Assembly (NCBI GenBank): GCA_026936325.1
Contig: JAPTHN010000011.1
Coordinates: 26,328,501-26,392,500 of the forward strand
Direction of reading: 5' to 3'
DNA: 64,000 nucleotides
From: Platynereis dumerilii
Lineage: Eukaryota; Annelida; Polychaeta; Phyllodocida; Nereididae
Positions 46,401 through 61,400 of the stretch are shown in pieces. The notes beneath the pieces are model-generated. The model searched no databases. It saw only the letters and a list, made by a program, of their open reading frames with translations, and was not told the DNA's origin. How positions within the stretch are numbered: position 1 is the stretch's first letter; each line of letters starts with the position of its first letter. The translations under genes and the position numbers were made by a program.

Positions 46401-49400
46401 GGAGAAAGAACGGGAGATGAGGATGGAGCAGCTCAAGGCCGAGAGCAACAAGGGTAGGCTTTTCAACTTGTAGAGAGTATGTATTCTTTTATTTTTATAA
46501 AAGTCCGTCTCTATTATAAAGTCAGTATTATTGCTCAGGTGAAAGATAACTTCAGGTGCACATAACATTCAATATTTGGATAATTATGGAAAGTTTTGCT
46601 CTTTGCTATCTGAATATTGTGTGCTCTTTGGATTTGTTGATTTGACATAGTTAATATGAATTTGGTGGTCTAACTGGTGATGCAAGATTCTTTGAAAGTG
46701 TTCAAATTTGGTGATAGTCATATAAATAGACAGCCAGATAAGTTTTGACTGCAGTACGTTCTCCTTTTGAACCTTTAAATTTGCCGTTTTCGAGTACAAA
46801 GGAAGATATTTGGTTTTTTCAATGTTTGCAACAATATGTCATTTTGGTATTTGCTCTCATCTACCTATTAAACACCAACTTCTTTTTGTACTATAGTACC
46901 TATCTCTTATTTCTGTGCTATACCAATGATTCAAATTTCTTTAGGACGTGCTCCGGACCCTGCAAAGATGAGTGTTGTCAACACGGAAATAGGGACCACA
47001 GCTGGCCGCATGTCTGTCTTGGAAGGAGGAGGCAGAGAGACAGCCACTGGACAGACAGAGACGGGGTCATTGACCCTTGCTGCTCTGAAGAAGAAGAAAC
47101 TTGGCAAGAAGAGCAGTTTGATAGGAGGAAAGGAAGACTGGGAGATCCCTGGCAACGAGGAATTGAAGGCACTTGAAGCACACATGATGAAGTTGTCCAA
47201 GCAAGGTATGATATTGCATGTTTTACTCATAGTCTGCCTGTCATGTTATCTGTGTCCAATTTATGAAATTGATAATTATTTTTTCTGAATTTTCATACCT
47301 ACTAGTAAAACTTTTAGATATAGGTAAACTGAGTGATGTACTTATTCATGGGAGGTTGCTTCAGTAAACTAAAATTGTGTCTGTCGGACAGGCCTGGACA
47401 CAGATCCGATAAAAAAAAAAAAAGTTTTTAGGCTCAGTTTGAGAATACAATTACCAAAAAATCTCCAGTCTAATTTCTTGTCATAATCAACTGTGGCTGG
47501 GCAAGAGTTATTCTTTATGATGACCCTTTTCTTTCAGCACAAGGAGAGCATGAACTCAGTGGGAATGAAGAGCCTGGAATTCTGCATGCGTACATTGCTT
47601 ATCTGCCAAGTAAAACTGCCTACAAGGAAGGTAATACATCTTGCTACAATATAGTAATATAATTATAGATGATTAAAATAGTTGTTTTCTGTACATGGTT
47701 TGATTGTGCAATTTTATAATATGTGTAAATTTGATCCTTAAAGAAAGCTTTGAAGAAGGTATGACGTTTGAAAATTGTTGATGGTGATCAATGTAATCTG
47801 TCACTTTACTTCTTAAAAGCAACACTTCATTTTTCCAAGGCTTCGGAGATTGCATAGACCATCTCGAATGGCCTGGATCAATCTGGAAGCTAAAGACAAA
47901 ATAAGCGTTGCCTTAACTTCCCTATTTATTATTCACAGATTCTTGAACGTATGTCAAACTGTTTCAAATCGTTTCTCCTGAATGTATTGTCGACAACTGT
48001 ATCAAACTGTCAATCCTGCATCGATTGTGAACTGTTTTCTTAGAAGTGATGAGTGATGTGTCATTTTTTAAATTGACTTATATTGATTATTATTTTAATG
48101 TTTAAGTATCTTTGACAAAATACCTGCATGATTGTATGATCGAAGGGCATTTTTCAGTAAAGATACTTTAATGTTAAACCATTTATTTCGTCAACATTGT
48201 GCCTGGAATTTTCGAGTCACTTCACCTGTTTTAAATTTTGAAATATTTTGTTGATACTTCAGTTTCTTTTATTGTGAATGTGACATCTTAAAGTCACAAA
48301 GTATTTGTAGGTTGTTTCTCGAAAGCGCTTTAAAGAGGAACTCTTCACTGTCATCCCTGCAAAAACATTCGAAATTTTCCTATGTGATTTGATGTATTTA
48401 CTGCTTTGAATATGCAGAAAAATCATTTGTAAAATTGTTGACTGTTACCACTAAATGTAAATCAATTTTAAGTCTCTGGGCTACAACGATTTTTCACATG
48501 ACATAATTTGCACTGTGCCATGGTAGAATACACGTAGCTGTTGGGGGCCTGTGAATCGTCATCATTAAAATCATAGAGTGGATGAGATATTTAGCAACTA
48601 ATCAATTTTTTCAGTGGTGAAGTTCAAGCGCCGAGCCAGGTACCTGGAATTCTTTGTGCAAGTTGCTCACAAGTCTTTGTCAGAAGGATACGCAGACTCA
48701 GCCCTGGAGTGGTGTGAAGATACTTTGCAATGGTTGAATAAGTAGGTGGATAATTATGATTGAATGAAAGTGACAAGCATAAATTATTGTGGTGCCTACC
48801 GTTTATAACTGATTGTGGAATTTGGAACAGATTTAAAAATTGTTACAATTTGAATTGTTTAATCTGACCAGCAATCCAATTTCATTTGATGTCAAATAAT
48901 CTTTGGTGATTCAAGCTTCTTATTTTAATTCCTCCAGAGCTGCTTGCAGCTCGGAGGACTGCACGGCAGTGCTAGCAGATCCGTCAGCCTTCATTTCCTG
49001 CTTTCGGTAAACATGACATATAATGATTTACTCAACTCAACTCTATTTTCTCCTCCACCTCTGCACACACGCCTTCCTAATGAGTCAGAGTGATGTGGCT
49101 GATAGATAAGGGATAGATCTATCTGTAGCGTCTGTAAATAGATGCCTGCAATGCCGAGAATAGTCAGAAATTGAGATTTTTCTGATACGTTTTGACCACA
49201 GAAATACATAGAAAGGACATGAGGCTGTATGAAGCCACCTCAGGATGAGGTCACCAAATCGGCCATATTGGAACTGCCCTGAGACATGACGTCACAATAG
49301 ACTAATTATGATGTGACGTCATGCCATTGTTATAAATGACATCACTGTTATTGGTGACGTCACGGTACCATTGTGTCAGGATACAGGGCAGTTCCAAGAT

Positions 49401-52400
49401 GGTGGATTTGGTTTCTTCATCTGCCAGAGCCTCTTGTCCATTCTATGTATTTCTATGGTTTTGACCAAACCACAATGGCTACCCCTGCCTGTCCCTAACC
49501 CAAAATAGGAATGCAGCAATGTGATTGGTCAGCACAGGCTGACAGCCGAGCCTGCATATAGCTGACAGCTTCCTGCCGAAATGAAGCGATCTGATTGGTC
49601 GAAGTCGTCTGGCTGCTAAGTTATATAGACACTAGATGGCAGCACCATCCTGAAGCAGAAAATAATTCCAGGTGTGGCAGCACTAGTTGTTTACTTTATA
49701 AATGTTTGATACCACAGAAATGCATAGAATGGACATGAGGTTCTACCAGACTTTGACGTCATTGTGACATCAAGTCTCAGGGCAGTTCCAATATGGCGGA
49801 TTTGGTGACCTCATCTGGAGGTGGCGTCATACAGCCTCACGGGAATCCCCCAACCAGCCCCATGTGGATTGTGAAGCCAAATCATTGGTGTGCGGTTATG
49901 TGTCTTTTGCCGAAAAAAAAACTTGGATTTAAAGCCCTCACCATACCATGAAATACCACTAGATGAATAAAACCCATCAGATTAGTTCATTTACATAACT
50001 AACTGCCTAACTATGGAATTTTATCAAAATCTATTGATGCACAATGCCCCATTTACATTGCGCAAAAATTGCTGATCAAATGGTTACATTTTGTTACATT
50101 GCCAGATATATCAACAATTTTACGTCTGTAGTGTGAAATCACTAATGCAAAAATATTTCATCTATAACAAGAATCTGTGCGTTGCAAGAATTGCACCAAA
50201 AGGCAGAATAGAAAGAGGAATGCATAAGGCATGATTATGTGTTGTTGTTTTTTGTCTGGTATCAACTGAAAATAATTATGATACTAATGCATTTAATTAT
50301 GCAGTTGCCGATTGAGAAAGGTAGAGGTTGGGGAGGGGGGGGGGGTTAAACTAACCCCCCCCCCCCCCTGAATGAAGATTTTAATTAAAAAATATCTTGA
50401 TTAATTAAGAACATTTTTATCTGTGTTAAACACGCATTTGACATTTTACAAATTCACAAATGACATATGTACATGTCTGATACTGTGATTTGGGGAAGGG
50501 GGGGGGTATTAGGAAGCAGCAGTGGAAATAAATTTGGGGAAGGGCCTACATATTTTCTGTGATGAAAACAAGAATTTTTTATTAAACACCAACACCAAAA
50601 TTTATCAACAGTAGCCCTGGGATGTACTCAATGAAGATTCATACATACATGTATGTGTATCGATTTAAAGCTCTTGATGAGTGGAGCACAATTGTGTTCT
50701 CTGTGCCATAATAAACATTTGAGGAGTTAAAAATCTATGAAATTTTATGCCACGCCTCAAAACTCTGCACCCATGACCCATGCTTGGTCTGTGGACCTCT
50801 GGGACAGTTGTCCAATACATATGGCAATTGTACAGCTGTGATTTTGCAATGGATAATTACTTATCTCTGGTTTCCCAGTCCATAATTGGAGTGTTAAAGT
50901 TTATATGAAAATAATTACATTTAGGCCTATTGTTATTTTTAATGGAGGTGTTTACACACCGCCATTTTTTGCAGTTAGTGAGAAAGTGTATGAGAGAGTG
51001 GGTGAGAGAGTGTAAATTTTAGGCGGGAAATTCGAAATTGGAGAACAAAATCTGAAATAACTCTTTGCTTATTTCAAATATATTCCTAATTGTTAAATTG
51101 CCCACAACTAGAGATGCAGGGCTGTCATTGCAGCCTACTTGCATTGATCTCAAATAATTCTAAGTACTCCTTTCATCTGTTCTTTGATTGGAGTTTTTTT
51201 TTGGTGTTACAGTCCACCATTTTGAAAATAATGTGTATTGTGGTTTGTGTATGCAAATGAGCTGTCCACCATTTTGAAAATTATGTGTATTGTGTTTTGT
51301 TTATGCAAATGAGCTCACCTGCTATGTCAGGGTTACATTTGGATGTGTAATGGTTATTTTGCTGACTTGGGAATTTATGTTATCATAATACTGGGTCACA
51401 GAACTTGGAATTCAACAGTTATATGTAAATTTCCAACTATTTCAATGCAATTTAGGGATGAGTGTATTTATGGATATGCCTAAATTAATATACATAGACA
51501 GATTGCTTGCTAAATAAATGAATAGTTAAATACCAGTAGATAGATCGAAAGAGTTGGAAAGAGATAGAAAGAGATAGAAAGATAGATCTATAGAAGATTG
51601 TCGGTGCAAAGACACAACAGATTACACAGATTTATCAAAAGGGTAAGCATGAGCAATACATTGCAATTTGGTACATTTGTTGTAATTTGTGACATGGTCC
51701 AACACGTTCGGGAGGAGGTTGAGTTAGCTCAATTAGTAATGGAATGGGTTGCCAACCACTTGGTCCTGGATTTGAATCCCTCATTGGCGAAGTCACCTTT
51801 TCTTGTGTTGGACAGTAGTTTCAATAATCTTTTGCTTCATTACCATGTCCTCCTCCTGTCCTAATTGGCCTGCGTAAATAAAGGACTTAAAGCCCCAATC
51901 ATCCATCCATCTGTCCAAAATATCCATGCAAATCTGACATAGGATTTCACATCATTTCAGCTCTTAAGGAAGTCTAGATTGATAGATTGAGTTCGTAATG
52001 TTGGCAGTCTACAAGTTGTCAAGTATTCTAAATTTACCCCATTTAAGGAATCCTTTACTTGCCCAGCACAAACACTGAAACACAGGGGCTGCCAATTAAC
52101 ATCTCATCCAAACAACATCGGTGGCCACATGTTTTCAGTCGGAACTCCTGAGGGTCTTTCTTTGTAGCCCGGGTTTGAACCTGGGTCCGTCAATTTGGAA
52201 AATTTAGTTTACTCTCAATATTGTTATGTCTCGCAGAGTTGTTCAACCTATGATCACCCATATCTATCTATCTATCTTAAAATACCTGTCTGAATAGTAA
52301 GGCAGTGTGGTACAAATGATCTGCCGGATTCAGGGGATGCGAACTTAGACACCACACCACCTCCATTTTGAACCCCTGGGTTCTTGTTTTGCATTTAGGC

Positions 52401-55400
52401 CCAATTCAGACAATCAATAATATTCTTTTTGAAAGCTCGACAATCAATAATTCTGTCCCTTTTGTATTAATGCAGCAATGAAATTTTCTGGTCTCACAAG
52501 AATCCTTTCGGTCTGACAAGAGGTGCCTGTTTGTCAGACTGAATGTCTGACAGATGCCGGATGATCTTCGCAAAGACTTTGTATGTTTCGTAACACTGGC
52601 GCAATCCATTGATTAGGTACAGAACTTGAATCATTTTGGCTAATCCCTGGCTGATTAAACAGTATTATGGACCTCGGAAAAATCCGGTCCCATCGCATTG
52701 TACAGGCCTACAAAATGTCTGAGGTTCCCGGAAAAAGTTTATTTGTGCGCTACCAGGGCCGTAACTAGGATTTTGGGAGAGGGGGAGGCACAATGAGGCA
52801 GGGGGTCTGGGCGCCGCTATAGGCCACCAGAAGCCAACGATATCCAGAGGGCTGGAGATTCTTTCTGTGCAATATGGAACTCTGATTCCAGCATGGAAGG
52901 CAAGGCTTTGAACTTTGAACTTTTATTTGTATCAAATTAATACATACACACATTAACATAAGTTACAGCGGGGCCAATATTTTTGAGAACATGCCTTTAT
53001 CATGGAATGGAATAAATTCGACTCATGACTAATTATCTGATAATCCACATCAAATTCTAAAAACCTCTAACTTATAAGTTTTTGTCTCTGTCTGCCATCG
53101 GCTACCCTGCCTCCTTCTCAACTCTTGCCTAGCCTATACATTTTGACATTTCCCTCTTTGCGTCTTCTCCCAGACATTCCTAGCTCTTTCCTACCCTCTC
53201 CTGCCCTGTCTTATTTGGTTAATTTGGTCACATCACATGTACAATTATATATATTTTTTTTATATCTTGCATGGGCCCCCCTGAGAGGATGGGCCCATGG
53301 CAGCTGCCACTCTGCCACATAGGCCAGTCCGCCCCTGGCCAGGGCCAACCCAACTATCCAGCTCTGGAGGTGCACATTCCATGTGCTTTTCTAGTTGTAT
53401 TCATTGAGTTAGTATCTATTAAAATATTTACTTGCAGGAGAAATGATGGAATTATGGGTCACAAATCTCCACCACCGAAGGCCTCAACCACTGGAGAAAA
53501 GTATGCCGCAACAGTGGTTGAATATTCTAGGGTAATTTCACTTATGTTGCACATAATTAAAAGCCTATTTGACGACTTTCATAGCATGTTGTCATAAATG
53601 AATCATAATTTTTGCAATTTTTTACCATTCGCGTGAAGAATTTTGATGTAGATACGCAGAGTGTAAGTTTGGCATGTAAATATTTTGACACATATCAGCA
53701 CTTGTTAAATATGACACTAGATGTACCAATTACATATTGATGTCGCATGTTGCATCAATATTATTTGTGCAATATTGTCTAATGGTATGTCGAGTGTCAC
53801 CCTATTGATGAATTTACCTTTTGGAGATTTGATGATTTTGAAACATAATTACTGAAGGTATAAATTTTAGAAAATTTTATCTTCAAAGTCATTCACTTGT
53901 CACATATACCATAGACCTTTGAAATATATATTTTTGAAAATTTTGCAATTTAGAATTCAAACACTGTGGCACCAACAACTGCAGTACCTACCACTGCATT
54001 GACTGCAGTACCTGAAAGCATGCTTGGAAAATTTTCGGTAATTTTCAGACGGAGTTAGAATTTTGTGAATTTTGGTGGTGGTTCCTACATTTTCGGTGTC
54101 TGCATGCTGTGATTTGTCAAGTTATGTCGTTAGACGTTTGTCAGTTTTTGTGTTTAACTGGTATTTGGGGCTGTGAAGCATTAATTATTGACAGTTTGAA
54201 TTGGATTTGAGTTAAAATACATATATATTTGTATTTTAGGTAGAACCTTTTAGTCTAACCATTTCTTTCGGTAACGCTGAACTTCTGAAAAAATTGTGAG
54301 GGTCAAAGGTTTGAATTGGTGTTCGCTAATGTTCTTTGAAATTTGACAACTCTCATTTGATTTGCTGAATTTTGGTTGCCATACAACAACTTGAAAAAAA
54401 GTGTTAGTTTCTGTTTTATGCAGTAGTGACAAATACAGACAGATAGATAGATGGATAGACAAATGTGCGTGATGCGTCTCTGAAAAAAAGCCACACGGAC
54501 AAATATTCAACTCATATGGCACACTATGGCTGCATTTCTTTTATGTTACAGTAATTTACTTTCAACCTTCATTTATCTTTTCTGTAATTTGATTGTTAAT
54601 CATCAATTCTAGGAAGTCGGTGGCAACAAGACGAACAGATCTCAGAAGAAAATCAAGAGACCTAAATACAAGGTAGGTGATGGTTATCTAAAGAAATTAT
54701 TCAAGAAGTTACCATTATCTAAATGTGGAAATTCAGACTTTAGAAAGATAATTTACATTTTTCAGGCTATTGGAGTAACCAGCAACATGTCGGATGTACA
54801 AAAGCAAGCTCAGGAGGAAGCAGAGTTAAGGGTAGGAAACAATTTTTTTCTCCTAGCTTTTTCAAATCAAAAACTTTTGATTTATCACAGGTACTTTGCA
54901 GAAAGTTCACTTGGTTTGGCTACCACTATTCTGTAAGAATACAAATTCAGTGATCTAATTGGATCCACAGATTGCATTGAATGATTTGAATAAGGCTACT
55001 TTGGGATTGTTTCCCATCAAGTCTTGTGCAAACTTCACCATATAATTCGGGTGTAATAACCCTGACAGACTCTGAAATATCACTCTATGCATTTTATTTC
55101 AGGCCTTGGATATTTTGTCCATATACTTCCTTGAGGCGATAATGACCAACACTCGTCACAAACGCTACAGGAAGATCAGCCAGGATGAGCTGCCCTGGAG
55201 GTGCCAGTTGAACATTGTCCAGGGCCTTGGCCACTTTGGAGTGTTTCTGCAGCAACTGGACATCAGGGACAAAGTCCTGGGAAACAAGGCTAACCACATG
55301 TACAGGTAGGGATCAAAGAGTTTGGCTGAGATAAGATCGATTTATTTAATCCACACATAAATTTTCGGAAACCGGAAAAGCATTGCTGCTTAAGGAACTA

Positions 55401-58400
55401 GCACCTTTATTAGAGCATTTTGAGTCGGGGATCAGCCGGAAAAGTGCGGGGCAGGATTTCATCACTGCTTGGATTCTGGAGCATATTTTCAGAAGTCAGA
55501 CCTTAATTTTGGCTATTTGGGGAGATGAAGTCTTAGCTGGATGGTTCATTGACATCCAGGCCTGCTCCACTGAAGGTATTTGCCTGCATGGGTTCAGACT
55601 CCAAGCAATGAAATACTTTTAGTGGATCTTCAAAAATTGAAATCCCAACATGATGTCATTTCAATGAGATGCTCAAATGACAGCCCTCATATCAGTCTCT
55701 GGGAAATAAAGGATCCCTTTCATGGGGTTAATGGGGTTAATGTGTAACATGCTGATCAGCCTGTTTTTGTTTGCAATGGGAGGAGTTGTGGGGGAAGAGG
55801 CAGGAGACTAGAGGGAAGGATGCTGGAGGAAACATGTAGGAATATACAATATTTGCACGGAGGAGGCAAAGAGGTGGAACAATGTTACATGATAACCACA
55901 ACACAAATTAATTGATTTATTGGATATTATATTTCAGAACTGTGTTTTTGGACCAAGAATGGTTCTCTCTGGAGAATGCTGGCACTCTGGTTGTTGGATG
56001 GGAAGGTGGGCCGTGCAGGCAAGCTACTCGTCACGAGACAACAAGGACAGTGTCCCATTCCCAGCAACAGAGTCGTGCTAGTGGAATTGAAATCGCTGCC
56101 CAGGCTGCTACTGGCAAAGCTCCTGCTTCTCTGTTCAACAAAGCAATTGAAGAAGATGACATCATGAGTACATACAGGTCGGAAATGGCAACAAAAAGAA
56201 GCAGGCATGACACCAAGAAAGGGAAAGTGGAAGAACAACCCCAGACGACTTTGCTCACTGGAAATGAAGCTCAAGATCTACTCAGGAAGACTGTGCACCA
56301 TCTCCAGCGAGCTATTGTAAGTATTTTCATATCAGACAGTTGGCATTGAATGTATGTATGTTGTATCATAACTTTCTCATAAATATGGCTGTAATTGTGA
56401 CAGTTATATCTGAGAATATTTTATTTTCTTTCTCAGATTCTGGCTCACCGTGGCCAGCACTGGACTCTTCTGCAGAACAGTTGTCGGTCTCTCTGGAACT
56501 GCGTCCACACGGCTCTGATGAGGACGTACGGGGCGGAAGAGGAAAGTCTCTTCTCCGTGGATGAGCTGCGTGATATTGCGTGGAAACCGTGCTACTTGGC
56601 GGTTGATTGTCTTCTTGATATGGTCCTACATCTTCAGCCAGACTACTTTGATAAGGTAAGAATCTCCCTAAGATGTTCTTGTTCTGAATTTGATAATTTT
56701 TTGAAAATAGCCAGAGACACAAAAGGAAGGTGTGCTTCGGTACTAAAACAATCCTTGGTTGTCTGATACATTTACATAAAAATAGATGTTGATGTATTGT
56801 GTTATAGCATTTATGGAATCAGATTCATCGCGTTTTAGATAACAGATTCAGATCTATGCTTGCCGTGGATTGTTTAATTTAAAAACATAGGGATGCACCG
56901 ATCCCATACCAAGTATCAATATCGGTGTCGATCCAGCACCAAATACTGGCAAATAGCAGTATCGGTATCGGGTTGGAGGCATTGCTACATATCGGAATGG
57001 TATCGTATTGGTGGTATCAGCAACAAAATACTTGCACTGGTATCAGCTTGGAATTAAAAAGTGGTATTGGTATATTCCAAGGAAAAAATGTTATAATACA
57101 TCTATGATGCTTGATTGTTTCAGACGTCAGATGAGACAATTACATCTTGGACTGGCAAACTTGAGTCAGAGAAAGGAGGAGCAACATTGAAATTTGAGCC
57201 TGTCATGGATGACACAAGTGCCACAGATCTGCGCTGGCTGAAGAGAATCGTCCTGAGGGTCATCGAGATGCTGTATCACGAACAGAAGTGGGAGCACCTG
57301 GTTGATGTGGGACTGCGATTCAATGCTGTCACGGAGTAAGTCATTTTGCTCTTTGGACCACAGGCACTTGTATTGTTTACAACATTTCTCACTAGACCCT
57401 GCCACTGGTGCTCACGACTACAAACATACCAAGGTTGGAAAGTCCCTGAATCGACCACCCTGATGTAATTTTGTGCTAATGGGGTGCAGGGTGGCTGATT
57501 CAAGGGAAATGCCCGGACTTTCCCACCTTCCTTTTTCTGTTTAAGGAGGTCAGCACCATGCACTCCAGAGAACAGGAGTACAGGCAAATGATTGAAATGC
57601 CTGTGGTTTGGACAGATTTATTTTACATGCTCTGTCAATAAATTATCCTACTTTGTCTGCTTAGGCATGTAGTCTCTCCATAATGTCTGTCTCTTGAGTG
57701 AAATTCTGATTTGTGCAGAAAGTAAGACGTTAAATTTTCTGAAGGCTCAGAAAGAAAATTATGAAGAAAATAGCTTGAGAAAATTTTCATTCAGCATTTT
57801 TAGCAGTGATTTAACAAGTCCAAAAGAATATGCATGTATATTCTTAGTGTTTTTCGAAAGAAGGTGGTGGAGTTTTAAGTTGAGTTCAAGTTGAGTTCAA
57901 GTTAAATTGTAAACTTTTGGATAAACAAAGTGACATGTTTCGCTCATTTCGCACATTTCCTGAGCATTGATGCTGATGTCTTTAGGTGACTTCATGATTA
58001 AGTAAACCAAATAGTGAAAAATTGTCTTTCAAGAGTAACTGTATATTCTGTTATCGTTTGTGCTTGTTGATTGCAGCAGCAGATATGCAGAACAGGTCAA
58101 CCCCCTTGTTGTCCAGGCCCAGAGGAAGTTGATTCAGAAGATAGAAAAGACGAATGGGCCGTCCCCTCCCCAACCACATTTCCAAAGAGCAAAACAAGAA
58201 GTGGGAGGTGCAATAAATGGCAAGGTGTACACCAAGCTGCAGTTGAAGCTGAAGGACGATGCTACTTCAGGAGGGGAACAGGAGCCTGACGACTACAAGG
58301 CCCTCCTGAGTATGAATGCATTGAAATTATGTTTTATTGTACAGGGATATTTTTGATGAGGCACTGGAAAAAACTTACATTTGAGTTGATTAGGTTGGGG

Positions 58401-61400
58401 CGATGAATTTATACTGCTTTGTGAATACTAGTATTACACGAAAAGGTTCTGTGCCGCATTGGAATCTCTAGTTTAATTTAGCCTGAAAATTGGTAATCTC
58501 TCTGTGAATTGCAATATTTTAGCTTGGTCTGTATCATTATTGAAAATTACTGCAGATTCAGTTAGATATAGTCTCCCGTATAAGAACGCGAAACACACAG
58601 TTGCTCAACCACGTCACTGACTCATTGAATTCTATATTCTGAGATTGTTATCACATTTTCTCTTTTTCAGAACCTAGATCCACAGACCTCATCAGAGTGC
58701 CCCTGGATGTCACTGTCAGCCTGGATGAGCTGCGACAAGCTCTTTCAAGGACCAACTACTCTGCTAGAGCCTTGAAACATTGCCGCAGACTTCTTGTGCT
58801 CTACCTGGCTGCTCAAACAAATGGTATGGTCCCAACTGTCAGCAGATGCCTAAGTAAATTTCTCCGGTTTGGAGATAATATATGACAAGTACAGCCCTCT
58901 AAGCCCAGTTCTAGGGGCACAAGTTTATTGATTGATGAGATAGTAAGATAGAGAGAGCATATAAATATGTTGCGAAATAAACAGAAATCTATGATTAGAC
59001 TGTTGTCGAAATTTTGGTAAAATCTGTGAACTGTGTAACTTTAACAGCTCCTGACATCTATCAAATATAAGTGACTTTCAGCCTTTTCTTAATTGTTTGT
59101 TTCAGTTCTGAGTCCGGACTCTCAAAATTCTATGGCATCTCATGTGGAGTTCAAACAGAACACAGCTCGTAACCAACCGACGATGCCAATTGATTTGTCC
59201 AGAGAGGAGTTCATGTCTCGGGATGATGTGCAGTCAACACCATTGTCTAAATCACAAGTCTTGGTTGTCATGACATCTTACGAGAAGACCATTGGTAAAT
59301 TTTCTGCAATCTTTTGTGATTATTTATTTCATAGCGAAGTGTGGATTCTCTACCAAACGGAATTGAACATTACAATTTGATTCTAGGATATTATTATGTT
59401 GTGGAAATATGTCATGTTGGTCATCTCTTAAATTTTGTCTTTCAGAAATGTTACTCGCCAACAACCAGCGTGGTTTGGCTGCGGAAGCGATGAGGGAATT
59501 GGCCAATATCCATTACAACACTGGAAACATGAAGTAAGTAAAAATTCACAGTGACTTTTGTTAGATCAGAAATTTTACAATTTGGTTTGGGAGCTAATAC
59601 TGGCACTTTCAATGTTCCTTTTCGCCTCAAACTGTACCTATATCATACACAGGAGAATATTTCTGAGCTGCTTTTCTGCGATCTTATTTGGCAGCGGACG
59701 TACATTAAAATCACATTTTGTATGATTTCATGATTTTGCAATTTTCTCTTTCGCAGGGGAGCATTCCAGTGGTGGTCTGAAGCTCTTGACATGTTGGTTT
59801 CTGCGAAAGGTTTGATTAAGAACTGGCAGAAACATTTTGGCGCTCAAGAAGACCTGAGCAGGACTCTACTGGAGAAGTGTGGGATGTGGGGCTGTGTGTT
59901 AGGAGGAGTGCTATGCTCTAACATTGCTCAGTAAGTATTTTCTTATCGTATATCGATCATTATATTATTATTTTTTAACCTTAATTTTTCAAATTTAGCA
60001 TGATACCTTATTTTGGTACATTTGAATTATCGAAAAATCAGTGACTGTTGGAATGATATCAAATTAATTTTTTTCAGTTAAATAAATTGTTTCCACTATT
60101 GAATATATCAGACTCATCAATTATAGATCTGCATTGTTTTTCCACAAACTCGATCATGTCCTCGTACTTGTTCTCAAAATCTTTCAATATGTCTCTTACA
60201 GGTATGTATTGACTTCCAACTTGGGACTGAAGACCGAATGCTGTTTTCTTGCTGGACACTTCTTCAAGGTTAGTTCTTCTTTGATATGATAAAAAATTTG
60301 CACATCATAATGCAAAGAAACAGTACTTTCATTCATAAAACATCTGTCTTATTATTTTATCTACAGGCCTTGTTCCGGTCGTCCTTGCCCCACCCTGTAG
60401 CTGACAGAGACTACACCCTCTATGAAGTGGGAGAGGGCTGTGAAGTGACCTACCTCATCCCGGGAGTTGACCTATTGTCTGAAAGGTAAGGGTTTTATTC
60501 ATTATTTATTCAATATATTGAATATAATTGTTAAAATAAAAAATTTGTGAAAACCACACACAAATCTGTAGATTCGTTTCCAATGACGTGAATTTCTGTA
60601 CAAATGTTTCTGTGTTTGTAGCTGTCAATTTTGCTAAATTTATTTGTTCTCAGCTGTTAAGTCTGTGCCAATATTTCTCAAGTCAGTGTTTTTTAAAGCG
60701 TAGGTCAGTGTTTCTGTCCTCATTATTTCAGATTCCGCTGTGATGGAAGAACACTGCTATCATCCTTGCAGTTTGTGACAAATGAATTGATCAGAGGACG
60801 GCATTACCTCTTTGTAAGTACACTGTCGTTTCAAGTTATAAATCTTTTATATTATTCAATTTTTTATTGCGGTGCACTGTAGCGAAAGTTGTTTACTTTT
60901 TCCAGGTGCTGCCTCTCCTGTCCCTTCGTCAATATTTCACGACCTTCGTTTGTCGAGATCTGCAAAGATGTGTGGATACTCGCATAAGAAAAGTAAGAAT
61001 TCTCATAATTCAATATTTTAAAAACCAGAAAATTTTTTGAAGTTGCTGTAAAATGTGTAAGACTTATTACAAGTGCCAGATTTTATACATTCTCAAGTTT
61101 GCCAGTTAGTGAATTCTCTTGAAAATTATTTCTGACATCATACTTTTTTCAGGTTAAAGTTTTGACGGACCTTGGATTCTTCTCTGAGGCGATGGTGAAC
61201 CTCACTAGGCTCCTGAATGGAGAGAGGCTCCCCCAGGCGGCTGACAGCACTTTCAGGCAGTTTGAGATCCGAGGACAGACAAGCCAGTTCGACACAAGCA
61301 AACCTCTGATGGACCCCAGCAATATTCGGGTATGTCAGATTAAAACTCACTTTTGTTGTTAAAGTTGTGGCAACAATATTTATGAAATAATGTACAGTGT

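Larger units (their letters stand above)
48742..53437 (+). other. CFAP54 intron 32, the longest intron, repeat-filled
   Basis: 4,696 bp holding two palindromic elements (49196-49458, 49713-49842), G/C runs (50331-50376), a short near-duplicate (gtccaccattttgaaaat...tttatgcaaatgagct, twice at about 51205-51315), SINE-B (51712-51914), a SINE-A piece (52031-52187) and repeat-like text at 52756-52850 and 53270-53340. No in-phase exon found. Confidence 0.7.

Noticed and set aside
55383-55622. 79-codon plus-strand ORF in a CFAP54 intron
   Set aside because: It runs out of phase with the flanking exons, has no suitable donor and overlaps a diverged SINE-A copy.
56031-56274. Minus-strand ORFs over CFAP54 exon 37
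   Set aside because: Antisense shadows of a long coding exon.
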